From DATNFP01 sp035606335 (lineage in GTDB: Bacteria > Bacteroidota > Bacteroidia > Chitinophagales > Chitinophagaceae), in the NCBI GenBank assembly GCA_035606335.1, contig DATNFP010000072.1, positions 1-5,152 of the forward strand: a DNA stretch of 5,152 nt, in the 5' to 3' direction. The notes under the pieces were generated by a model. It saw nothing but the letters and a program-made list of their open reading frames with translations, did not search any database and was not told the DNA's origin. Positions 1-5,152 of the stretch are shown here, piece after piece; within the stretch, counting starts at the first letter, position 1, and each line of letters starts with the position of its first letter. Position numbers and translations under genes: made by a program.

Positions 1-437
1 CATTATCTGGTAGTGTGGCATTGGCAATTATGATGTTGCCCATTGTTGTTCGCTCTACAGAAGAAACATTAAAATTACTTCCCAACACACTCCAGGAAGC
101 CGCCTTTGCTTTAGGCATGCCTTTCCATAGGGTGATATTAAAAGTTGTAGTGCCTTGTGGTATCAGTGGTATCCTATCCGGAGTAATGCTGTCTGTAGCA
201 AGAATAGCCGGTGAAACAGCCCCTCTTTTATTTACTGCATTTGGTAATCCTTACCTGTCTACCAATATCACAAAGCCAATGCAAAGCCTTCCTTTATTGA
301 TCTTTAACTATGCTACAAGCCCTTACACGGATTGGCACGACCTTGCATGGGGTGCATCACTGGTGCTGTTGGTTTGGGTATTATTACTAAATATATTTAC
401 TAAGCTTATAACAAGAAGATGGAAAGTACAATTGTAA
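1..437 (+). CDS. pstA: Phosphate ABC transporter permease PstA (3' part)
   Basis: This is one of the two inner-membrane channel subunits of the high-affinity phosphate importer PstSCAB. The 5' end lies outside the window; the frame is open from base 3, giving 144 residues up to the TAA at 435-437, about half of a usual PstA. The GTG at 15 is an internal valine codon, not a start. Visible hallmarks, numbered from base 3, are a membrane segment with LPIVVRSTEE (12-21), the ABC-permease EAA loop (E32-A-A, G38, then P51) that docks onto the ATPase, a hydrophobic stretch at about 48-66, the conserved GETAPLLFTAFG (70-81) typical of PstA, and a last membrane helix at about 115-136 followed by a basic tail. 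The end overlaps pstB by 19 nt in another frame, which suggests translational coupling. pstS and pstC are expected upstream, but this cannot be seen. Identification is secure from the GETAP motif and the pstB-phoU context. Confidence 0.95.
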   Translation, partial: LSGSVALAIMMLPIVVRSTEETLKLLPNTLQEAAFALGMPFHRVILKVVVPCGISGILSGVMLSVARIAGETAPLLFTAFGNPYLSTNITKPMQSLPLLIFNYATSPYTDWHDLAWGASLVLLVWVLLLNIFTKLITRRWKVQL

Positions 438-1177
438 GAAGCACAAGTTTCAATGCTTACTTCGGTACCAATCATGTGGTGAAGAATGTAAACATTGATA
501 TTCCTAAAAACAATGTGATCGCGGTAATGGGACCTTCGGGATGTGGCAAAACTACTTTCCTGCGTTGTATTAACCGCATGCATGAGCTGATACCCAATGC
601 TACATGCGATGGGCAGATAATGCTGAATAATGAAGATGTATATGGCATGCACCCTATTTTTGTACGTCTTAAGATAGGAATGGTATTTCAGCGCCCTAAT
701 CCGTTTCCTAATCTTAGCATATACGATAATGTAATAGCAGGCTATAAGCTGAACGGCATAAAAGTAGGTAAAGCCGAAAAAGACAGGATAGTAGAGCACT
801 CTTTATCCAGCGCAGCTTTGTGGAATGAAGTAAAAGATTCATTGCATAAAAAAGGTACATTTTTATCGGGTGGCCAGCAGCAACGTTTGTGTATAGCACG
901 TGCGGTTGCCATGGAGCCGGAAGTATTGCTTCTGGACGAACCAACCTCAGCATTGGATCCCATCTCTACATCGAGCGTGGAAGAATTGCTGCATGAGCTG
1001 AAAAAGAACTATACGCTTATTATTGTGACGCACAATATGCAGCAGGCCGCACGCGTTAGCGATAAAACAGCATTTTTTTACATGGGCGAGCTGGTGGAAT
1101 ATGATGATACAAAGCAGATGTTTACCAACCCGCGCGATGCACGTACACAAAATTATATAACCGGAAGATTTAGTTAA
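419..1177 (+). CDS. pstB: Phosphate ABC transporter ATP-binding protein PstB
   Basis: This is the cytoplasmic ATPase that drives phosphate import through PstC/PstA. It has 252 residues, the normal length for the family. All nucleotide-binding motifs are intact: Walker A GPSGCGKT (38-45), Q-loop Gln91 in the PstB-typical VFQRPNPFP (89-97), ABC signature LSGGQQQR (149-156), Walker B LLLDEP (170-175) with catalytic Glu174, the D-loop SALD (177-180) and switch His205. The segment CINRMHEL (50-57) after Walker A and the ending NYITGRF are also characteristic of PstB. The ATG at 419 lies inside the end of pstA and is preceded by the A/G-rich ACAAGAAG (411-418), which may act as a ribosome binding site. 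The start fits the family N-terminus well. phoU follows after 21 nt, so the three genes form one transcription unit. Regulation would come from a promoter upstream of the window, probably phosphate-starvation controlled (inferred). Confidence 0.98.
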   Translation: MESTIVRSTSFNAYFGTNHVVKNVNIDIPKNNVIAVMGPSGCGKTTFLRCINRMHELIPNATCDGQIMLNNEDVYGMHPIFVRLKIGMVFQRPNPFPNLSIYDNVIAGYKLNGIKVGKAEKDRIVEHSLSSAALWNEVKDSLHKKGTFLSGGQQQRLCIARAVAMEPEVLLLDEPTSALDPISTSSVEELLHELKKNYTLIIVTHNMQQAARVSDKTAFFYMGELVEYDDTKQMFTNPRDARTQNYITGRFS

Positions 1178-1198
1178 GCTAAAAAATAAAATACAACT

Positions 1199-1876
1199 AT
1201 GACACAGTTGGAAGTTGAAATCCAGGAATTAAAAAATGAAGTAATCAGCATGTGGAACCTGGTGCAATCACAGATGGAAAAAGCCAGGGCTGCCATGATG
1301 AACTTCGATAGGGATCTCGCTCGTGAAGTAGCATTGAAGGAAAAGAGAGTAAATGCATTTGAATTAAAAATTGACCGCGATTGTGAAAATATATTCGCAC
1401 TCTATTGCCCTGTGGCAATAGATTTGCGTTTTTTACTTGCAGTATTGAAGATCAATAATAACCTGGAACGTGTAGGCGATATAGCTGAAGGCATTGCAAA
1501 ATATGTTATCGAGTCATCCGGGGATATGGATGTTTCTATATTTGAAACCACACAGTTGACGCGCATGTTCGATGATGCGATTAATATCATGACCGATACA
1601 CGGGTAGCTTTCGAAAAGGAAGACACTATATTGGCACGCAGCATCTTTAAAAGAGATGAGGTGCTTGACAAAATAAACAGGAATGCGGGGCAGGTTATAG
1701 CCGAAGCAATAAAAGCCAACATCAGCATTATGGACGATGCGCTTTATGTGCTTTCTATTATCCGCAAGCTGGAGCGCGTAGGCGATCAGGCGAAAAATAT
1801 AGCCGAGGAAATAATTTTTTATATAGAAGCCAAAGTGCTGAAGCATCACGAAAGTGCTAAAGAAAGCAGAAACTAA
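1199..1876 (+). CDS. phoU: Phosphate signalling regulator PhoU
   Basis: PhoU links the PstSCAB transporter to the phosphate-sensing histidine kinase, repressing the Pho response when phosphate is plentiful; in family members it is a cytoplasmic all-helical protein. The 225-residue product has the expected two tandem PhoU domains, each with the metal-binding signature: NNLERVGDIAEGIAKY (87-102, E90 and D94) in the first half and KLERVGDQAKNIAEEI (190-205, E192 and D196) in the second. The N-terminus (MTQLEVEIQELKNEV) matches the usual PhoU start. The gap to pstB is 21 nt and A-rich, without a Shine-Dalgarno site, as is common in Bacteroidota. It is the last gene of the operon, followed by a terminator-like hairpin. 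No cognate kinase or response-regulator gene lies in the window. The tail HHESAKESRN is polar and probably disordered. Confidence 0.97.
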   Translation: MTQLEVEIQELKNEVISMWNLVQSQMEKARAAMMNFDRDLAREVALKEKRVNAFELKIDRDCENIFALYCPVAIDLRFLLAVLKINNNLERVGDIAEGIAKYVIESSGDMDVSIFETTQLTRMFDDAINIMTDTRVAFEKEDTILARSIFKRDEVLDKINRNAGQVIAEAIKANISIMDDALYVLSIIRKLERVGDQAKNIAEEIIFYIEAKVLKHHESAKESRN

Positions 1877-1921
1877 AGTTTTTTCATACAGATGTGTAAT
1901 AGAAATGGGACAACCATTTAT

Positions 1922-1954
1922 ACGCCTGGCTTCTGCCGGGCGTTTTTCGTTTTT
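1922..1954 (+). terminator. Intrinsic terminator of the pst-phoU operon
   Basis: The arms CGCCTGGC (1923-1930) and GCCGGGCG (1935-1942) pair over 8 bp around a TTCT loop. One pair is a T1927-G1938 wobble, and A1922-T1943 can extend the stem. It is followed by TTTTT (1943-1947), CG, then TTTTT (1950-1954). The hairpin starts 46 nt after the phoU stop. The wobble becomes an A-C mismatch when read on the minus strand, and no T tract follows on that side. The element is therefore built to stop rightward transcription, and the leftward gene would be served poorly. Confidence 0.85.
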
Positions 1955-4301
1955 ACCTGACAATGGTCATGGATGTTACACTTTTATTTGTTCCTGATCG
2001 TACCACACAGTAATAAGTTCCTGGTGCTAATCTTTCTGTTGATAATTGTGCATTCGTTACAGAGGCGGCTATAGTTTGCTCTATCAGTTTTTGCCCTGTT
2101 ACTGATAATAAAAGTATATGTACATCATCATTTTCTCCAAATGATTTATCCCACGATAAATACAGAATATCATTGGCGGGATTTGGATATACTCTCACAT
2201 TAGCGGATTCATGGCTTGTTGACGGTACGTTTACTGTTACATCCTTTGCTTGCTTATATAGCTTCACTCCACCATATACGTCCCCGACTATCAGCTCATA
2301 TTTCCCATCCCCATCAATATCAGCCACAGCCGGTGCAGAACGAAACCCGTCATAAGCACCGGAACTAATGATCCAATCAACTGTACCGCCCGCAATAATG
2401 TAGTAATTATTCATTGATAAGTAAGATGAGTCGATGAACGAATAATTTGTATCAATCATCGCATAGGGAATAGAAGTATTGCCACCCTGGAAGCCGTCAA
2501 AACGATACAACTCTCCTGAGCTGCTTCCTACAAGCATGTAATCAATGCCGGTATTATCAATCTTACCGATAAATGGTGTGCTAAAAGCCACATAGTTATG
2601 TTTATCTACTTTTATATTTCCAAGTTGCTTGTTTTTTAGCTCGATGCTTAAAGTTCCTGGTATAGTACCTGTATTTTGATAATATGTAAGTGTACCATGA
2701 TATTGTCCAATGATCAGATCATTTTTTCCATCCTTATTTAGGTCATATATACAGGGTGCGGAACTTCCCGTTGTAATTATTGTATCACCATTTGCATCTG
2801 TGAGCATTGTTTCTTCCAGTCTCCAGATAGGTTGTACAGTATCAGATGCAGCCATATTTTTAAAATAGCTGAGTGTTCCGTCTTTATGTCCTATTATTAG
2901 GTCTGCCTTACCATCGTTGTCAATATCTCCGACAGCAGGTGCAGCACCCGAAAATCCATAGGTGCTAAGTGTAAGAAAATTGTCTGTTTGCAGCGTGAAA
3001 GAAGGATGACCAGGCGTGCTGGTATTCATATAATAAGATATACGGCTTTTATAAGTGCCGTCGGGCTGAAAGTATCCTTCGGAACCAATGAATAGATCTG
3101 GTTTGCCATCTTTGTTATAGTCAAATAACATCGGGTATGCTGCACTTCCGAGGTCTATCGTTTTATCAATGAGAAAGCTGTCTGACTGATAAGTGAATAC
3201 CGGATGAGATGCGCTTCCGGTATTCTTGTAGAAGACGATGCAATGATAATTTTCACCTTTCCCATTTGGAGCAACAACAATATCCTTGAGGCTATCGCCG
3301 TCCATATCCACATTGTATGCTGCAGGATAGGTTGGTAGTTTTAATACATGGCCTCCCTTTTGCCATGTAGTATCCTGTTTAATCATGCTATCAAGATTGG
3401 TATATGGTATTTTTCCGTTTTCGAGGTATACTAGATAATTCCATTGTGAATTGCCATCCAGGTAATCGTAATCTCCATCTCCGTCCATATCTACCAGGCA
3501 GAGTGAATTACTGGCATCGGTTTTCTTCATTCCACTGCCAGGGTCAGTCATACGTAATGATAAAAATGAATCTTCTGCATAGCAAGGATAATTCAAAATA
3601 TGTGTGAGCCAATAAGGCTGATCCAGATCCCCCCAGCATTTTGTAGCCAATTCAATATCAATAGAATCCTTGGGGAGTCCTTTTTCTACTTGCATATTCT
3701 TATAATAATATACCCTATATCCCAAATTAATAAATGCAAGAAAATCAAGATCGCCATCATTATCTATATCTACAATGGCTGGTATGTCTCCTGGATTACT
3801 GTATGCGTTAATATTGCCCGTCGCCGAACGGTCGTTCGAATAATATAATGCTTTGTAATGCTGGAAACATAATTGATTTACACTATTATAATAACCCTTA
3901 TAAACATCAAACCCCACACCACTACTCTGGAAAAGATCAGGCACACCATCCCGGTTGTAATCTTTCATAATAAGATAGTTCTGGATGGGTGGAAAATTTA
4001 CTTCATACTCAGGAGCATATACATAATGCGCCGGAGTCTTAGGCTGACTTGTATTTATAAAAGTTCTTACACCTATGCCATGTTCATATATTATGAGGTC
4101 TTGTGCCCCATCGTTGTTCAGATCAGCTATGTTGAATTGTGGATTATTAAAGCCACCACACCATGCCAGCGTTTTTTGATTACTCGCTAAATCATAAACT
4201 GTGATACTTGAATCGCTTTTATAAACTTGTCCCTGGAATTGCGCTTTTGCAACAAATGATATTAACAGTGCTAATGCGCAGAGAATAGATGATAGTTTCA
4301 T
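1953..4301 (-). CDS. Secreted FG-GAP/VCBS-repeat protein with type IX secretion sorting domain
   Basis: This is a 782-residue exported protein of unknown specific function. Residues 1-20 are a signal peptide (MK, hydrophobic core, AKA|Q cleavage). Residues about 58-674 hold ten calcium-binding-loop motifs of the FG-GAP/VCBS type (DxDxDGxxD followed by LIIG-like strands) starting near 60, 114, 178, 271, 332, 394, 459, 520, 580 and 661. The regular ~61-residue spacing suggests beta-propeller blades. The ninth copy (GKIDNTGIDYMLVG) has lost its leading Asp. The fifth has Ser where Gly is usual, and the tenth ends in Glu instead of Asp. Residues about 701-782 match the type A sorting domain (VRVYPNPAND near the start, LAPGTYYCVV, ending MTIVR), which directs proteins through the type IX system to the cell surface or medium. 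Such repeat proteins often serve adhesion or ligand binding, but no enzyme domain is visible here. The ATG at 4301 is fixed by the signal peptide. There is no Shine-Dalgarno site; a GTAAG-ACA-CTTAC hairpin lies just before the start. The gene is convergent with phoU and divergent from the phosphoesterase gene. Confidence 0.93.
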   Translation of the reverse strand: MKLSSILCALALLISFVAKAQFQGQVYKSDSSITVYDLASNQKTLAWCGGFNNPQFNIADLNNDGAQDLIIYEHGIGVRTFINTSQPKTPAHYVYAPEYEVNFPPIQNYLIMKDYNRDGVPDLFQSSGVGFDVYKGYYNSVNQLCFQHYKALYYSNDRSATGNINAYSNPGDIPAIVDIDNDGDLDFLAFINLGYRVYYYKNMQVEKGLPKDSIDIELATKCWGDLDQPYWLTHILNYPCYAEDSFLSLRMTDPGSGMKKTDASNSLCLVDMDGDGDYDYLDGNSQWNYLVYLENGKIPYTNLDSMIKQDTTWQKGGHVLKLPTYPAAYNVDMDGDSLKDIVVAPNGKGENYHCIVFYKNTGSASHPVFTYQSDSFLIDKTIDLGSAAYPMLFDYNKDGKPDLFIGSEGYFQPDGTYKSRISYYMNTSTPGHPSFTLQTDNFLTLSTYGFSGAAPAVGDIDNDGKADLIIGHKDGTLSYFKNMAASDTVQPIWRLEETMLTDANGDTIITTGSSAPCIYDLNKDGKNDLIIGQYHGTLTYYQNTGTIPGTLSIELKNKQLGNIKVDKHNYVAFSTPFIGKIDNTGIDYMLVGSSSGELYRFDGFQGGNTSIPYAMIDTNYSFIDSSYLSMNNYYIIAGGTVDWIISSGAYDGFRSAPAVADIDGDGKYELIVGDVYGGVKLYKQAKDVTVNVPSTSHESANVRVYPNPANDILYLSWDKSFGENDDVHILLLSVTGQKLIEQTIAASVTNAQLSTERLAPGTYYCVVRSGTNKSVTSMTIVR
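2280..4130 (-). repeat. Ten protein-level FG-GAP repeats
   Basis: This is the repeat region of the secreted protein. Clear loop motifs read DLNNDGAQD (60-68), DYNRDGVPD (114-122), DIDNDGDLD (178-186), DMDGDGDYD (271-279), DMDGDSLKD (332-340), DYNKDGKPD (394-402), DIDNDGKAD (459-467), DLNKDGKND (520-528), a degenerate KIDNTGID (580-587) and DIDGDGKYE (661-669). Spacings are 54, 64, 93, 61, 62, 65, 61, 60 and 81 residues. The two long gaps (between copies 3-4 and 9-10) imply inserts within or between blades. The copies share the motif but are otherwise divergent, so this is an old domain array and not a recent DNA tandem duplication. Confidence 0.85.
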
Positions 4302-4391
4302 AGGTAAGTGTCTTACTTGTTACTAAATTATAAAATAAATCAGTATAAGTGAAGGCTTTGGTTTATTGTTTTGCTTCAATTGTTTTTTACA

Positions 4392-4445
4392 ACTCAATGA
4401 GACTTAATGTTAACTTAATATACACGTAATATTGACTTGATATTA
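4392..4445 (+). promoter_or_regulatory. Array of 11-bp direct repeats, candidate Pho box
   Basis: Four consecutive 11-mers start at 4402, 4413, 4424 and 4435: ACTTAATGTTA, then ACTTAATATAC, then ACGTAATATTG, then ACTTGATATTA. Against the consensus ACTTAATATTA they match 10, 9, 9 and 10 of 11. A weaker unit, ACTCAAT, begins at 4392, one base out of register. A 7-bp core with a 4-bp AT-rich spacer is the layout of sites bound in tandem by OmpR/PhoB-family response regulators, and the CTTAAT core resembles the PyTTAAPyPy unit known from cyanobacterial Pho boxes. The last core ends 10 bp before the TCACTTTG promoter element, as expected of an activator site replacing the -35 region. The identity of the regulator is inference. 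Confidence 0.5.
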
Positions 4446-4459
4446 AATATGTCACTTTG
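4432..4459 (+). promoter_or_regulatory. Candidate Bacteroidota promoter for the phosphoesterase gene
   Basis: TTG (4432-4434), a 17-bp spacer and TCACTTTG (4452-4459) agree with the phylum's TTG / N17-23 / TAnnTTTG pattern, with one mismatch (C for A at 4453). Transcription would begin near 4465, leaving a leader of about 24 nt before the ATG at 4489. The upstream element overlaps the last two 11-bp repeats, consistent with an activator-dependent promoter. The short motif in AT-rich DNA makes a chance match possible. Confidence 0.45.
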
Positions 4460-4469
4460 TATAACCAAA

Positions 4470-4481
4470 TGCCTTCGGGCA
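4470..4481 (+). other. cUUCGg tetraloop mini-hairpin in the leader
   Basis: TGCC (4470-4473), TTCG and GGCA (4478-4481) form a perfect 4-bp stem closed by C-G around a UUCG loop, an unusually stable RNA tetraloop. It ends 7 nt before the phosphoesterase ATG and would lie close to the 5' end of the message if the promoter call is right. It could protect the 5' end or affect initiation. It is short enough to have arisen by chance. Confidence 0.4.
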
Positions 4482-4488
4482 AACAGAA

Positions 4489-5152
4489 ATGGCTAAAAGA
4501 GAAGTGGATATTGTGGTGCTGTCGGACATACATTTAGGTACTTATGGTTGTCACGCTACAGAATTACTGCAATATCTGAAAAGCATCAAACCCAAAGCCG
4601 TTGTTCTAAATGGGGACATCATTGATATCTGGCAATTCAGCAAACGTTACTGGCCTGCAACACACATGATGGTGGTAAAGCACCTGATAGGTCTTATTGC
4701 CAAAGAAGTGCCCGTCTATTACATACCTGGCAACCACGATGAAATGATCCGTCGTTTCAAAGATTTCCAACTCGGTTCACTTAAAATTACTAACAAGCTT
4801 TCCCTCAAAATAGATAATTCTAACGTATGGATATTTCACGGTGATGTTTTCGATGTGGTGATGCAGCACAGCAAATGGCTGGCAAAGCTTGGTGCCATGG
4901 GATATGATACACTTATCCTGATAAACCGCTTTGTTAATTTCCTATCTGAAAAGATGGGTCGTGGAAAAGTTTCTTTATCCAAAAAGGTAAAGAACAGCGT
5001 AAAAGGTGCAGTGAAGTTTATCAACAAATTTGAAGATACTGTTTGCGATATAGCGGCAGAAAACCAATACAAATACGTTATCTGCGGTCATATCCATCAA
5101 CCGGAAATAAGAGACATAGAAACAAAACATGGTCCTGTTACATACATGAATT
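4489..5152 (+). CDS. LpxH-like calcineurin-type metallophosphoesterase (5' part)
   Basis: The first 221 codons are present; the gene runs off the window. The product is a cytoplasmic two-metal phosphoesterase related to UDP-2,3-diacylglucosamine diphosphatase (LpxH), the enzyme that makes lipid X in lipid A synthesis. Conserved metal ligands are present in order: SDIHLG (12-17, D13 and H15), GDIID (42-46, D43), GNHDE (81-85, N82 and H83), FHGD (116-119, H117) and CGHIHQPE (199-206, H201 and H203). A basic, helical insert at about 128-182 (SKWLAKLG, later SLSKKVKNSVK) resembles the cap that binds lipid substrates in LpxH relatives. ATG 4489 is the only good start after the in-frame TAA at 4462, and is preceded by A-rich AAACAGAA. 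Bacteroidota often carry several LpxH-like paralogues, so the true substrate is uncertain and no symbol is given. The upstream repeats suggest possible phosphate control. Confidence 0.88.
   Translation, partial: MAKREVDIVVLSDIHLGTYGCHATELLQYLKSIKPKAVVLNGDIIDIWQFSKRYWPATHMMVVKHLIGLIAKEVPVYYIPGNHDEMIRRFKDFQLGSLKITNKLSLKIDNSNVWIFHGDVFDVVMQHSKWLAKLGAMGYDTLILINRFVNFLSEKMGRGKVSLSKKVKNSVKGAVKFINKFEDTVCDIAAENQYKYVICGHIHQPEIRDIETKHGPVTYMN

Noticed and set aside
323..799. Minus-strand open frame of 158 codons across the pstA/pstB junction
   Set aside because: It is antisense to two clearly conserved genes, and its translation shows no recognisable domain and has the composition of a shadow frame.
1514..1963. 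Minus-strand open frame of 149 codons opposite phoU
   Set aside because: It lies almost wholly opposite the conserved phoU coding frame, crosses the terminator, and shows no domain or plausible start signal.
3873..4190. Plus-strand open frames opposite the secreted-protein gene (also 3404-3607 and 3600-3848)
   Set aside because: These are antisense to the well-supported FG-GAP frame; their Ile/Tyr-rich translations resemble no protein family.
4323..4330. Possible TAnnTTTG element for the minus-strand gene (TAATTTAG, one mismatch)
   Set aside because: No TTG lies at the required 17-23 bp distance on that strand, and the DNA is AT-rich, so it was not called as a promoter.
4427..4445. Dyad TAATAT-N7-ATATTA that could be a separate operator
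   Set aside because: Its short AT-only arms arise from two adjacent 11-bp repeat units, so the direct-repeat reading explains it more simply.
4469..4537. Out-of-frame ATG giving a 22-codon open frame overlapping the phosphoesterase start
   Set aside because: There is no ribosome-binding context; it begins at the base of the leader hairpin and its Trp/Lys-rich translation looks random. Chance is the simplest explanation.
4836..5072. Minus-strand open frame of 78 codons
   Set aside because: It is antisense to the metallophosphoesterase frame, whose conserved motifs continue across this stretch.

Overview
The window looks like a chromosomal segment from a Bacteroidota bacterium, possibly of the Chitinophaga/Sphingobacteria side. 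The reasons are an AT-rich sequence, start codons preceded by A-rich stretches instead of Shine-Dalgarno sites, a C-terminal sorting domain of the type IX secretion system, and a promoter resembling the TTG / TAnnTTTG pattern of that phylum. The species cannot be named from the sequence alone.

The left third (1-1876, + strand) is the distal end of a phosphate-uptake operon: the 3' half of pstA (inner-membrane permease), complete pstB (ATPase) overlapping pstA by 19 nt, and complete phoU 21 nt further on. PstA and PstB form part of the high-affinity phosphate ABC transporter. PhoU couples the transporter's state to phosphate signalling. A G+C-rich hairpin with T tracts after phoU closes the operon.

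The middle (1953-4301, - strand) is one large convergent gene. It encodes a 782-residue secreted protein with a signal peptide, about ten FG-GAP/VCBS-type calcium-loop repeats at roughly 60-residue spacing, and a type A type IX secretion sorting domain. Its biological role is not known. Its stop codon abuts the T tract of the phoU terminator.

The right end (4489-5152, + strand) is the first 221 codons of a calcineurin-like metallophosphoesterase of the LpxH-like (UDP-2,3-diacylglucosamine diphosphatase) superfamily branch, cut by the window edge. The 187-bp divergent intergenic region before it holds the most interesting signal in the window. Four near-identical 11-bp direct repeats (plus one weaker unit) end 10 bp upstream of a TAnnTTTG-like promoter element. 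This is the geometry expected for an OmpR/PhoB-type activator site, and the location beside pst-phoU makes a Pho box a reasonable hypothesis. A small cUUCGg tetraloop hairpin sits in the presumed leader.

No RNA genes, mobile elements or CRISPR arrays were seen. No clearly new multi-gene system is evident; most of the window is ordinary phosphate-homeostasis and cell-surface gene content.
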